Assembly: GCF_020171925.1 (NCBI RefSeq)
Contig: NZ_JAIVAR010000003.1
Location: forward strand, 434,001 to 498,000
Direction of reading: 5' to 3'
Source of the DNA: Rossellomorea aquimaris
GTDB lineage: Bacteria; Bacillota; Bacilli; Bacillales; Bacillaceae_B
Length of the DNA: 64,000 nt
Part shown: piece by piece, positions 16,815-25,236 of the stretch
Layout: every line of letters begins with the position of its first letter
Numbering within the stretch: position 1 is the first letter of the stretch
The notes under the pieces: generated by a model
What the model saw: only the letters and a program-made list of their open reading frames with translations
What the model was told of the DNA's origin: nothing
The model's database searches: none
Made by a program: the position numbers and the translations under genes

Positions 16815-18086
16815 ATGACGATTACCAAGAAAGATGCTATAAAGCTGGACAATGAAGATACGCTAGCCAAGTTCAAAGATGAATTCTACATAAAGGAAGA
16901 CCGCTACTATATGGACGGTAATTCCCTCGGCCTTTTATCCAAGCGGGCAGAGAAAGCGCTTCAAACATCTTTGGAAGATTGGAAGGAGCATGGAATCGAC
17001 GGCTGGATGGATGGCGTTGAGCCGTGGTTCTACTATTCTGAGAAACTTGGGGCAAGGACCGCACCACTAGTCGGCGCGAAGAAGGAGGAAGTCATCGTTA
17101 CAGGGTCCATCACCACGAACCTGCACCAGCTGATCTCGACATTCTATCAGCCCGAGGGAAAACGGACCAAGATCCTCGCAGATGAATTGACGTTCCCTTC
17201 CGATATCTATGCGATTCAAAGTCAGTTGGAGCTAAAGGGGTATGTCCATGAAGAGCACCTCGTTCAGGTGAAGAGCCGGGACGGTTATACGTTGATGGAA
17301 GAAGATATCATCGAAGCAATGAAAGAGGATATCGCACTGATCCTCCTGCCTTCTGTGTTATACCGGAGCGGGCAACTGCTTGATATGAAACGACTGACAG
17401 AAGAAGCCCACAAACGCGGGATCATCATCGGATTCGATTTGGCTCATTCCATCGGTGCCCTGCCTCATCAACTTCATGATCATGGGGTGGATTTTGCCGT
17501 ATGGTGCAACTATAAATATTTAAATAGCGGCCCCGGTGGAGTCGGGGGACTGTACGTCCACGAACGACATTTCGGGAAAAAGCCCGGGTTGGCGGGATGG
17601 TTCGGTTCTAGAAAGGACAAGCAATTCGATATGGAGCATGTACTCACCGCGGCAGAATCCGCTGGTGCTTTCCAGATCGGCACCCCCCATATCCTGAGCA
17701 GTGCGCCTTTGATGGGTTCGCTGGAACTGTTTGAAGAAGCTGGGATCCATGAGCTGAGAAGGAAGTCCCTCTCTCTGACACGATTCATGATGGAATTACT
17801 GAATCAAGAGCTTCCTGAAGCTGGGTTCACGATTTGCAATCCTCTCGAAGACGAACGCCGAGGAGGGCATATCAGCTTGAAGCATGATGAAGCGGCAAGG
17901 ATTTGTAAAGCACTGAAGGAACAAGGGGTGACACCGGATTTCCGTGCCCCGAACGTCATCCGCCTCGCTCCTGTCGCCCTATACTCTTCCTACGTCGACG
18001 TATGGGACACCATTCGGATATTAAAGGGCATCATGGAAAATGAAGAGTATAAGAAATTCGAAAACACACGAAATGTTGTAGCATAA
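16815..18086 (+). CDS. kynU: Kynureninase
   Basis: PLP-dependent hydrolase of 423 residues (fold type I) that converts kynurenine to anthranilate and alanine in tryptophan degradation. The PLP-binding Lys is in [14 protein letters not shown] near residue 235, and the upstream Asp that contacts the pyridine nitrogen is in [12 protein letters not shown]. Typical length. The start is ATG 16815 after AGGCGGG; a TTG immediately before it is a less likely alternative. kynB follows 12 bp downstream, so the two form an operon. The first enzyme, tryptophan 2,3-dioxygenase (kynA), is not in the window. Confidence 0.93.
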   Translation: MTITKKDAIKLDNEDTLAKFKDEFYIKEDRYYMDGNSLGLLSKRAEKALQTSLEDWKEHGIDGWMDGVEPWFYYSEKLGARTAPLVGAKKEEVIVTGSITTNLHQLISTFYQPEGKRTKILADELTFPSDIYAIQSQLELKGYVHEEHLVQVKSRDGYTLMEEDIIEAMKEDIALILLPSVLYRSGQLLDMKRLTEEAHKRGIIIGFDLAHSIGALPHQLHDHGVDFAVWCNYKYLNSGPGGVGGLYVHERHFGKKPGLAGWFGSRKDKQFDMEHVLTAAESAGAFQIGTPHILSSAPLMGSLELFEEAGIHELRRKSLSLTRFMMELLNQELPEAGFTICNPLEDERRGGHISLKHDEAARICKALKEQGVTPDFRAPNVIRLAPVALYSSYVDVWDTIRILKGIMENEEYKKFENTRNVVA

Positions 18087-18098
18087 AGGAGGAATATA

Positions 18099-18725
18099 AT
18101 GAAGATCATCGATATATCGCAGCCCCTCACTAACGGAACACCGGTTTGGCCTGGGGATACCCCCTTTTCTTTTTCACTCAATTGGTCGATGGAGGAATCA
18201 AGCTCTGTCAATGTCGGGCAGCTGAACATGAGCACCCATACGGGAACCCACGTGGATGCCCCTTTTCATTTTAAGAATGATGGAAAACGAATTCTGGATC
18301 TCCCGCTGGAACGTTACATCGGTAAGGCGGTCGTGGTTTCGGTTGAACAAGCTGAAAGCATCGGGCCCGAACACCTAGAAGGCATCGACTTTGATTCGGT
18401 ACAAAAAGTACTTTTCAAAACGAACGCATGGAAGGATCTGCAGGCATTCCCTGAATCCATCCCCCCGATCCAGCCGGAACTTGCTCCTTTCTTAAAGGAA
18501 AAAGGAATCCACCTCATCGGGGTCGATCTCCCATCCGTCGACCCTCTGGACAGTAAGGAGCTCCACGCTCATCACGCCCTTACCGAACATGACATCCTGA
18601 TCCTGGAGGGGATCGTGTTGAACGATGTTGAGCCCGGCTATTACGAACTATTCGCCATGCCGCTCGCCCTTAAGGACGCAGACGGCTCCCCTGTACGAGC
18701 GGTATTGATTGACCGGAGAGCATGA
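18099..18725 (+). CDS. kynB: Kynurenine formamidase
   Basis: Metal-dependent arylformamidase of 208 residues (cyclase/KynB family), hydrolysing N-formylkynurenine to kynurenine. The metal-binding motif HTGTHVDAPFHF is at residues ~47-58, and GVDLPSVDPLDS and HHALTEHDILILEGI are also family features. It starts 12 bp after kynU behind AAGGAGG, so translation is probably coupled within a kynU-kynB operon. Confidence 0.93.
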   Translation: MKIIDISQPLTNGTPVWPGDTPFSFSLNWSMEESSSVNVGQLNMSTHTGTHVDAPFHFKNDGKRILDLPLERYIGKAVVVSVEQAESIGPEHLEGIDFDSVQKVLFKTNAWKDLQAFPESIPPIQPELAPFLKEKGIHLIGVDLPSVDPLDSKELHAHHALTEHDILILEGIVLNDVEPGYYELFAMPLALKDADGSPVRAVLIDRRA

Positions 18726-18737
18726 TTGGTTTAATTG

Positions 18738-18764
18738 GAAGCAGCTAGTGGCTGCTTCTTTTTT
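18738..18764 (+). terminator. Terminator of kynUB
   Basis: GAAGCAGC (18738-18745), loop TAGTG, GCTGCTTC (18751-18758), then TTTTTT. Confidence 0.92.
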
Positions 18765-18784
18765 GTTTTTTGGGTTTTGGGTGG

Positions 18785-18942
18785 GTGCCAGGCACAATTC
18801 TACTGTTTTGTGCCTGGCACCTTTTGGCGAAACGGGGCCTGACTCAAAAACAATCACTTTGAGCCTGGCTCAAAACAATCCCTTTGAGCCTGGCTCGGCC
18901 ACCCATGTACCTGGTACAAATCCCGCTCCATGTACCTGGTAC
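18785..18942. repeat. Cluster of NNN-CCWGG-NNN palindromes
   Basis: Six 11-bp perfect palindromes of three classes sit in 158 bp: GTGCCAGGCAC (18785) and GTGCCTGGCAC (18810), GAGCCTGGCTC (18861 and 18886), and GTACCTGGTAC (18907 and 18932). Members of each pair are 25 bp apart, the same phase as at 6.1-6.4 kb. A degenerate seventh (GGGCCTGACTC) lies near 18835. Confidence 0.95.
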
Positions 18943-19106
18943 ACCCACTCCAAAAAACCATCCACACACCACCCATCGGCACCCCCCCACTCTTCACTCC
19001 CCACAAAACAGATATAAATTTCAAAAAATGTTCATAGACTGAACGTATAAAGGTTTAAAACAATGAAAAAATCACCATAACTAGTAAAGTGGAAGGAGGA
19101 AGTTGA

Positions 19107-19250
19107 ATGGGAATCTTGACAACGATTGGGTTCATTGTGTTTTTGGGAATGATTTTAGGGGTACTCATCTATTTCTTAAGACAAGCTTTGGATACGAATG
19201 ATTCGAAGCGGATCGATTCGCATAAGGATCATGACCATTTTTCGCAATAA
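19107..19250 (+). CDS. Small single-pass membrane protein (47 aa)
   Basis: ATG behind a consensus AAGGAGG (19093-19099, seven-base spacing). The first ~25 residues form one hydrophobic helix (IGFIVFLGMILGVLIYFL), followed by a charged, His-rich tail (HKDHDHFSQ) that would face the cytoplasm. It is encoded alone between the CCWGG palindrome cluster and the terminator shared with yjcD. Not recognised as a named family. Confidence 0.65.
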   Translation: MGILTTIGFIVFLGMILGVLIYFLRQALDTNDSKRIDSHKDHDHFSQ

Positions 19251-19317
19251 GGGACGGCGTTTTCATTGGGAGGGGATTCTTTCCGGTGAAGACGTTTTTT
19301 ATGCCCTTCATAACAGA

Positions 19318-19346
19318 GAAAAATCCCCGCCATGCGGGGATTTTTT
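19318..19346. terminator. Bidirectional terminator between the small membrane gene and yjcD
   Basis: TCCCCGC (19324-19330) and GCGGGGA (19334-19340) form a 7-bp stem with a 3-nt loop, flanked by A5 and T6 runs. Confidence 0.9.
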
Positions 19347-21601
19347 CATCCATACACTTCTTTCTCACCAAGTTCCATCGAGCTCGAACACATCGGGCAT
19401 TTCTTCTCATCGGAAGCCGTTTCACCGGCCTCCCGCCTTTGCCAGGCAATGCAATGCTTGCTTGTACATGACCAGGCCTCTACTACAATCAGCTTTCCGG
19501 TCCTCTTCTCCCTGGATCCACCACTTTTCGGGAGATCCTGATGAGGTTCCTCTGAGAATAAGTCACTGATGAATCGCGAGCATTTTCTCGTCTCCCCTTG
19601 ATAATAAGAAGGAGAAGAAATGAAGAGCCTTTCTTTGGCCCTTGTAATCGCTACATAAGCAAGCCTTCGTTCTTCCTCGAGTGCACCCCGTTCTTTATGG
19701 GCGGCATCCTTGTAGACTTTATCCTCCAACTTCCCTGCATTCAAAGCTGAGCTGTGCGGAAGGTTCCCTTCGATCGCTCCGATAAGGAAGACGACTGGAA
19801 ACTCGAGTCCTTTTGAACGGTGGATCGTCATGAGGGAAACACTATTGCTGTCATGACTCTTATTTTGATACACATCTTCATATTTCGCTTTCATTTCATC
19901 TATGAAATTGATGAAGCTTGAGATCGTATCGAATCTTTTCGCCGACCCTTCCAGTTCCGTCAGCATTTCTTTGATCAGTTCTTTTTGTTCCGTCACCACA
20001 TGGGATTCCTGGGCATCGATATATTGATGATAGAATTCTTTCCGGATTTTCTTGATTGCCGTTTCGGGCGATACCTCCTGAAGGGATTTGATGAATTTCA
20101 TCCGTGTTTTGATGTTTTTCACCTGAAAAGGCTTCAAGCCGTTCATGGTTGTCAGGTGGATGAGCGGATACTTCTTTCGGACCTTTGCATCCTCCTGCAG
20201 GATATGTTCCATCCCCTTTTCCCTTCGGATGAACATGGTAGGCAGGATATTCCCGATTGCATCAAAGTTCCGCGGAACGATGCACAGTCTTAAATAATCG
20301 ATGACGGGCTTCACCGTCCAGTTCTCATAGAAAAGTGAATCTTTCTGGCTGTAAGGGTGAAAAGGGATTTCCTTCATCAGCAGCTGCTCAAATACGGCCC
20401 GTCCGCTGCTCATCGTCCTGTGAAGGATTGTCATATCCTTGTAGGAGTAACCTTCTTCCACCAATTGTTCGATCTCCTTCACGACCCAGACGGCTTCTTC
20501 GTCTGCCGTGGCTGGCCTTGCGTATAACGGCTGCTTCTCTTCTTTCTTTGTTGCAATCAGCCGCTTATGCCGCCTGTGCTCATTACGATCGATGACCTCA
20601 TTGCCTAGTCCTATGATGTAAGCATCGGAACGATAATTTTCATTGAGTGTCACAATCCTCGCATCCGGGAATTCCTGATCGAAATCAAGGATGAACTCAT
20701 TTCGGGCCCCATTGAATGAGTAGATGGTCTGGTCGTCATCCCCTACAACGAACAGGTTCCCGTGGGCCGCAATCATTTTAATTAATTCATATTGAATGAG
20801 ATTCGTATCCTGGAACTCGTCCACCATCACGTATTGAAAGCGATGCTGGAGGCTTTTCAACAGATTGGGGTTACGATCGAGTAACTCATAAGCCTCTGTC
20901 AGAATATCGTCGAAATCCATTTTATGATTCCTGCGCTTCCATTCTTCGTAACGGATCAAGATGTTCTTGATTTCTTTTTCAGACTTTGAAGAGTCCGGCA
21001 TTTCACTGATGTTGAGCTTGTTCAATTTATAGTGCGAAAGCTTGGCAAGAAGGGTTTCCGCGTCATACGGGTCATGGATATTCATTTCACGCTGCAGTTG
21101 CTTCAAGATGATCTGCTTGTATCGCTCATTCCCGATAATCTCCTGTGTATAGTGCCTAGATCGAAGCAAATACAGGAATAATGCATGGAAGGTACTCGCC
21201 TGTACACCCTGACCCCTACCTTCTATACCTGGCAAGGCATTGATTCGCTGCTTCATCTCATCCGCCGCTTTTTTCGTAAAAGTGACAAGTAGGATGTTCT
21301 GCGGCATGATATTCTTCACGTCCATCAAATAGCCGGCACGGCATACAAGGACCGTCGTCTTCCCTGTACCTGCCCCGGCTAGGGTAAGACAAGCCCCCAT
21401 CCCATGTCGGACAGCTGCAATCTGCGCTTCATTCAATAAAATGCCCGCTTCTTCTATTTTCCGAAAAAAGAAGGCATCCTCATCATCTGGAGATACGAGA
21501 TCCTTCGAGGTTTGCCCTTTATGTAATGAGGCAGAAGGGATTTCCTTCTTCTCTGCTTCAAATGGATAGATCGAGTAATTCGTCAGTACTGTTTTCAACA
21601 C
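19346..21601 (-). CDS. yjcD: UvrD/Rep-family superfamily 1 DNA helicase (YjcD-like)
   Basis: ATP-dependent 3'-5' helicase of 751 residues, matching the YjcD group (759 aa in B. subtilis). Motifs in order: Walker A LTLAGAGTGKTT (~residues 71-82); motif Ia LLVTFTKKAADEM; Walker B YVMVDEFQDTN; motif III FVVGDDDQTIYSFNGA; motif V SVSLMTIHRSKGLEFPVVF; motif VI RRLAYVAITRAKERL. The last ~40 residues have two CxxC-like pairs (CTSKHC, CPMC) that could bind zinc. GTG start behind AAGGAG. Probably DNA repair; it is a single gene. Confidence 0.88.
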   Translation of the reverse strand: MLKTVLTNYSIYPFEAEKKEIPSASLHKGQTSKDLVSPDDEDAFFFRKIEEAGILLNEAQIAAVRHGMGACLTLAGAGTGKTTVLVCRAGYLMDVKNIMPQNILLVTFTKKAADEMKQRINALPGIEGRGQGVQASTFHALFLYLLRSRHYTQEIIGNERYKQIILKQLQREMNIHDPYDAETLLAKLSHYKLNKLNISEMPDSSKSEKEIKNILIRYEEWKRRNHKMDFDDILTEAYELLDRNPNLLKSLQHRFQYVMVDEFQDTNLIQYELIKMIAAHGNLFVVGDDDQTIYSFNGARNEFILDFDQEFPDARIVTLNENYRSDAYIIGLGNEVIDRNEHRRHKRLIATKKEEKQPLYARPATADEEAVWVVKEIEQLVEEGYSYKDMTILHRTMSSGRAVFEQLLMKEIPFHPYSQKDSLFYENWTVKPVIDYLRLCIVPRNFDAIGNILPTMFIRREKGMEHILQEDAKVRKKYPLIHLTTMNGLKPFQVKNIKTRMKFIKSLQEVSPETAIKKIRKEFYHQYIDAQESHVVTEQKELIKEMLTELEGSAKRFDTISSFINFIDEMKAKYEDVYQNKSHDSNSVSLMTIHRSKGLEFPVVFLIGAIEGNLPHSSALNAGKLEDKVYKDAAHKERGALEEERRLAYVAITRAKERLFISSPSYYQGETRKCSRFISDLFSEEPHQDLPKSGGSREKRTGKLIVVEAWSCTSKHCIAWQRREAGETASDEKKCPMCSSSMELGEKEVYG

Positions 21602-22072
21602 ACATTCTCCTTGCTTACGTGCAAAAGTAAACTTCCGTAACAGATAACTTTTCTATCATAACAAGTGCTTCTCTCATCCCGCAATCGATTCTGGAGGTTT
21701 CTACGAATAATCAATTTCTTCCAATTCAATTAAACAACTGTTTAAACCATCAAACTCCCGGTATCATAGGGGTTCGGGGAGTTAATCAAACGTTTGTTTA
21801 AAAATAATCCTTAAAAGATTGAGATGGCGCGGTTGTAGTTAAACAACTGTTTAACTCGTTAAAGCTTGATGTAAAAAGGTTTTTTCCTGTTAATCAAACG
21901 TTTGTTTAAAAACGAAGATGCGTTCACGCTGCCCATCCCCCTGGAAGGCGACGCTTTTCTACGTTCTTCACACGGAGGTTAGGGGTATGAAAACAAAAAT
22001 TTCTTCGCTAGAACTCTCTGTTTCACGATTAAAAAATAGCTAAAAAAGGTAATGGAACATTAGGTGATAAAC
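21602..22072. other. Gene-free divergent region with duplicated palindromes
   Basis: This 470-bp region lies between yjcD and a small plus-strand gene. Its main content is the two-copy palindrome set at 21730-21909, described separately. The remainder is AT-rich and shows no reading frame with a ribosome-binding site. Confidence 0.5.
21730..21909. promoter_or_regulatory. Two ordered pairs of TTAAWCA...TGTTTAA palindromes
   Basis: Palindrome A, TTAAACAACTGTTTAA, is at 21730-21745 and 21839-21854. Palindrome B, TTAATCAAACGTTTGTTTAA, is at 21782-21801 and 21890-21909. A-to-B spacing is 52 and 51 bp, and copy-to-copy distance is 109 and 108 bp. DNA between them is unrelated, so only the palindromes are conserved. 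They resemble operators of a dimeric (for example TetR-type) repressor, or relics of a small duplicated element. Confidence 0.6.
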
Positions 22073-22300
22073 GTGAATCTAAAAAAATGGGGATTTACCC
22101 GCCGCAATTCGATCAAAGCTGAATTCGACCTCTTCCCTCATTCACTCGTGATCCTTAGGAAAATACGAACCTTCTATTTTGTTTATCAAGTTCACTGGTC
22201 ACCCCTTGATCCAGTTGTTGAAACAAATCACTTGGAAGAGATGGAGCTGCTGGTGAACCGGGAACTTGGATTTGAACATGCTTATGTAAGCAGACGGTAA
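22073..22300 (+). CDS. Hypothetical protein (75 aa)
   Basis: Reading frame starting at GTG 22073 with AGGTG (22062-22066) six bases upstream; an in-frame GTG at 22064 overlaps that site. The product is basic at the N-terminus (VNLKKWGFTRRNSIKAEFD) and ends ELGFEHAYVSRR. It has no membrane helix or known motif. It is the only candidate gene downstream of the palindrome pairs on the plus strand. Unrecognised and of moderate likelihood. Confidence 0.4.
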   Translation: MNLKKWGFTRRNSIKAEFDLFPHSLVILRKIRTFYFVYQVHWSPLDPVVETNHLEEMELLVNRELGFEHAYVSRR

Positions 22301-22476
22301 TGTGACGGTCAAATCAAAATAGTGAGATAGACTGCGAAAAACAAAGATAATAGGCTTTCCCTCTAAGATTTCTGCCCAATATCGGAATAAACGGACTTTT
22401 CTGAACATTTAAATAAAAAAAGAAATTTGATACGATGTATTTAACAAAAGATTAACACAATCTTTAAGAAAGGCGT
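22301..22476. other. Gene-free leader of the structured-repeat region
   Basis: AT-rich DNA with no gene. A possible promoter for the RNA candidates is TTGATA near 22427 followed after 17 bp by GATTAA, which is weak. Confidence 0.25.
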
Positions 22477-22700
22477 GATTCCAATGACGTAGCGAAAGCA
22501 AAGCATGTCAACATCACATCTGGCAACTGAAGTCGGCCGGTGAAAACTGATTTCAAGATGTGTGGATATGCGGGGACGCGCAAATCTTACTTCGGGAGAT
22601 GATTCCAATGAAGAGTGTAAGCGAAGCATGCTAGGATCATGATGCAACGGAAGGTAGCCCGTGAAAACTATCTTCGCACCATGTGGGCATGTGGGGATGC
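22477..22700 (+). ncRNA. Tandem pair of ~100-nt structured-RNA candidates
   Basis: Two related units, 22477-22579 and 22601-22700, both begin GATTCCAATGA and end GGGGAYGC. In unit 1, TGAAGTCGG (22528-22536) pairs with CTGATTTCA (22547-22555); in unit 2, GAAGGTAG (22650-22657) pairs with CTATCTTC (22668-22675). The bases differ but pairing is kept, while the ten-base loop CCSGTGAAAA is conserved. An outer helix (CACATCT with AGATGTG in unit 1) also appears partly conserved in unit 2. The A-rich loops and a GCGAAAGC hairpin favour the plus strand. No gene follows in that direction for 850 bp, so a trans-acting RNA or a mobile repeat is more likely than a leader. I do not recognise a known class. 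Confidence 0.45.
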
Positions 22701-22868
22701 AGGAGCAAGAAAAAAATAAACTAACGAACATGCAACACCATTAATGTAAATTAATTGAATGTTTAGTATGTCTATTAGTAAGAAAGGATAGAACGTGTAA
22801 TTGAATAAGGTTTACTTAAACTGAGACGCTGTTTATGTGATGGTTACATAGACAGCGTCTCAAACTGT
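22701..22868 (-). terminator. Hairpin downstream of the GNAT gene
   Basis: GAGACGCTGT at 22823-22832 pairs with ACAGCGTCTC ending at 22861, extended by TATGT/ACATA, giving a stem of about 15 bp with one mismatch. On the minus strand it ends the acetyltransferase transcript, though only a weak TTTAAG follows. The rest of the interval is AT-rich and empty. Confidence 0.6.
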
Positions 22869-23420
22869 TTACAGATACTCTTCCTTTAAAATCGAGCAAA
22901 CCGCCGCATCGCAGAAAACCCCTTTTTCAAATGCCGCTTTTCTCAGTACACCCTCAAACACAAATCCCGCCTTCATGAGACATTCCTTCGATGCAGTATT
23001 GTCAGGGTCATAGAATGCTTCTATTCGATTGAGCGACATGTGCTGGAATCCATACGGAATGACCTCTTTCAACACTTCCGTCATGACCCCCTGCCTCCAA
23101 TGATCTGGATGCACTTCAAATCCGATTTCCGCTTTATAATGCTCCTTCTCCCAACAGTGGAACCCGCAGCTTCCGATGATTCCACCCGTTTGCTTGTCGG
23201 CAATCCCCCATCTGATGCCTTCACTTCTATCAAATTTCTCATTCCACTTCCGGATGAGATCCTCTGCTTCGCTTTTTTCAGTGAATGTATCCAGATCATA
23301 ATATCTCGTTACTTCATCTTTAGAGAAGTAGGAGAATACATTCTGTGCATCCCCCTCTTCCATTTGCCTCAGAACATATCGATCTGTTGTTAAAATCGGG
23401 AAGTTACGTGTTTCGTTCAT
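22869..23420 (-). CDS. GNAT family N-acetyltransferase (RimJ/RimL-like)
   Basis: Protein of 183 residues with the RimJ/RimL layout: ILTTDRYVLRQMEEGDA at the N-terminus, GIADKQTGGIIGSCGFHCW in strand 4, EIGFEVHPDHWRQGVMTEVL as the acetyl-CoA-binding motif A (RQGVMTE in place of the usual RGxGxA/G), and NTASKECLMKAGFVFEGVLR near the C-terminus. It probably acetylates a protein N-terminus or a small amine; the substrate cannot be told. ATG behind AAAGGAG. It is a single gene. Confidence 0.85.
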   Translation of the reverse strand: MNETRNFPILTTDRYVLRQMEEGDAQNVFSYFSKDEVTRYYDLDTFTEKSEAEDLIRKWNEKFDRSEGIRWGIADKQTGGIIGSCGFHCWEKEHYKAEIGFEVHPDHWRQGVMTEVLKEVIPYGFQHMSLNRIEAFYDPDNTASKECLMKAGFVFEGVLRKAAFEKGVFCDAAVCSILKEEYL

Positions 23421-23560
23421 CTATAAAACTCCTTTGAATAGTCTATCCACACTATTCAATAGTAAGATTGATAAAACCTCTTTTTTTGAAAAATATGGTG
23501 TTTTTTCAACGTGTGGCATTCTGTATAATATCAATAACAACCAAAAAAAGGATGAGACGA

Positions 23561-25165
23561 ATGAAAGCAGATAAAATCATCAAAAGCGAGGCGGTTTTTA
23601 CAGGCACATCCCTTCTTCCGTTCCCGGGATTTGTTGCCATAAAAGAGGATCTGTTCATCGGGACAGGGCCCCTCTCCGAATTGGATCGTTATGTGGATGC
23701 TTCCACCACTGTTCATGACATGGGGAACGGATTGGTCATGGCCGGTTTCCATGACTTTCATCTCCACTTCTTCCTCGGTGCGATGTTTGAAAGCTTCTGT
23801 AAACTGACAGATGGCCTGACGGAGGACGAAACGGCAAGGATGATAAGGGATTACGCCTCACAACACCCCGACGATGAATGGATTTTAGGATTCGGATGGC
23901 ATCATGTGCGCTGGCCCGGTCAGAAGCTTCCTACCCGACATTCACTGGATCGATATCTTCCGGACCGGCCCGCGATCTTGTTGAATGAGGAAGCGCACAG
24001 CGCCTGGCTGAATACAGCCGCACTCGAGAAACTGGGGATCGACCGCTATTCACCCGAGCCCCCTTTCGGCAAAATAGAAAAGGATGAAAACGGCGATCCG
24101 ACAGGCTTTTTATACGAGACCGCGGTTACATATGTGACAAGGGCATTCCAATTCAATGATGACGTGAAGAACAAGCTGATGGAAAACATGCTGAAGAAAA
24201 CGGCGTCCCTCGGAATCACATCAGTGTCGGATATGCTCCCCCTTCCCGGTTATACACTCGGAGCCCCGTCGTTATACCGTCGATTTGAAGAAAAGGGGCA
24301 GCTGACAACGAGGATCCACTTTCTTGATGTGATGGATGGAAACCTGGAACGGAGCCGTTCATTACGGGATGAGTATCAATCTGGACGGGTGCAGTTCTCA
24401 GGGTTGAAGCAATTCCTGGACGGAGTGCCCCTTACGTATACCGGGTTGCTGCTTGAACCTTATTCAGACCGGCCCCAAGAACGGGGTGGGACGATTTATG
24501 AGTATGATCAGTACAGGGAGTGGATCGATGCGGCCGATAAGGAAGGCTTTCGAGTAAGGCTCCATGCGTGCGGTGACGGTGCTGTCCGGTTGGGACTGGA
24601 TCTCTTCGAGCATGCTGCACGTGAGAACGGTGCCCGTGACTCCCGCCATACAATCGAGCATATCGAAGTATGTCATCCAAATGACTTTCACCGTTTTCAT
24701 GAGCTAGGAGTCATCGCCTCCATCCAGCCTGAACATCTGGCTGCAGGGTCGATGGACACCCACGCTTACCTGGACCGGTTGGGACAGGATCGCTCCCGTT
24801 TCACTTGGCCGATCGGTACACTGGAAAATCACGGTGCCCCGGTTGCGTTCGGCACGGATTTTCCAATCGTGGATCTGAATCCGATGCTTGGTATTTACAG
24901 GGCCGTCACCCGCCAGCACGAAGATGGTTCACCACAAGGCGGCTGGAATCCCGAAGAGAGGATTTCATTGGGTAAAGCGCTGATTCACTATACGAAGAGT
25001 CCAGCCTACGGCAATTTCCGTGAGAACGAACTGGGTACGATCGAAGTTGGTAAAAAAGCGGACCTCGTCGTGCTCGATCGTAATCTATTCGCAGTGGAGC
25101 CAGAGGAAATCCTGGAAGCCAAAACCATCATGACCATCATGGATGGTGAAATCGTCCACCGTTAA
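23561..25165 (+). CDS. YtcJ-like amidohydrolase
   Basis: Metal-dependent hydrolase of 534 residues in the amidohydrolase_3 family. Zinc-ligand motif HDFHLHF near residue 64, DGVPLTYTG and HACGDGAVRLGLD in the barrel, HTIEHIEVCHPND near residue 365, and FGTDFPIVDLNPM near residue 430. Length fits YtcJ (529 aa). The start at 23561 follows AAAGGATG; a longer frame from 23468 lacks a ribosome-binding site and crosses the -10 TATAAT at 23524-23529. The substrate is unknown. It is followed by a perfect 46-bp palindrome that serves as terminator. Confidence 0.85.
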   Translation: MKADKIIKSEAVFTGTSLLPFPGFVAIKEDLFIGTGPLSELDRYVDASTTVHDMGNGLVMAGFHDFHLHFFLGAMFESFCKLTDGLTEDETARMIRDYASQHPDDEWILGFGWHHVRWPGQKLPTRHSLDRYLPDRPAILLNEEAHSAWLNTAALEKLGIDRYSPEPPFGKIEKDENGDPTGFLYETAVTYVTRAFQFNDDVKNKLMENMLKKTASLGITSVSDMLPLPGYTLGAPSLYRRFEEKGQLTTRIHFLDVMDGNLERSRSLRDEYQSGRVQFSGLKQFLDGVPLTYTGLLLEPYSDRPQERGGTIYEYDQYREWIDAADKEGFRVRLHACGDGAVRLGLDLFEHAARENGARDSRHTIEHIEVCHPNDFHRFHELGVIASIQPEHLAAGSMDTHAYLDRLGQDRSRFTWPIGTLENHGAPVAFGTDFPIVDLNPMLGIYRAVTRQHEDGSPQGGWNPEERISLGKALIHYTKSPAYGNFRENELGTIEVGKKADLVVLDRNLFAVEPEEILEAKTIMTIMDGEIVHR

Positions 25166-25184
25166 ATTCATCCATGCATCAAAA

Positions 25185-25230
25185 GAAGGTACGTCCCTCA
25201 TCGCTTTAAAGCGATGAGGGACGTACCTTC
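25185..25230. repeat. 46-bp perfect palindrome (GAAGGTACGTCCCTC family), also a terminator
   Basis: The left arm begins GAAGGTACGTCCCTCATCGC and meets its exact complement at TTT|AAA; 23 + 23 bp with no mismatch. It lies between two convergent genes, six bases from the yfmL stop, and can terminate both. Related copies are at 28545-28592 and, as a left half only, at 57707-57733. Confidence 0.95.
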
Positions 25231-25236
25231 AATTTA

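Noticed and set aside
22441..22731. 96-codon minus-strand frame across the tandem RNA units
   Set aside because: No ribosome-binding site; the two units differ by changes that preserve RNA pairing rather than codons.
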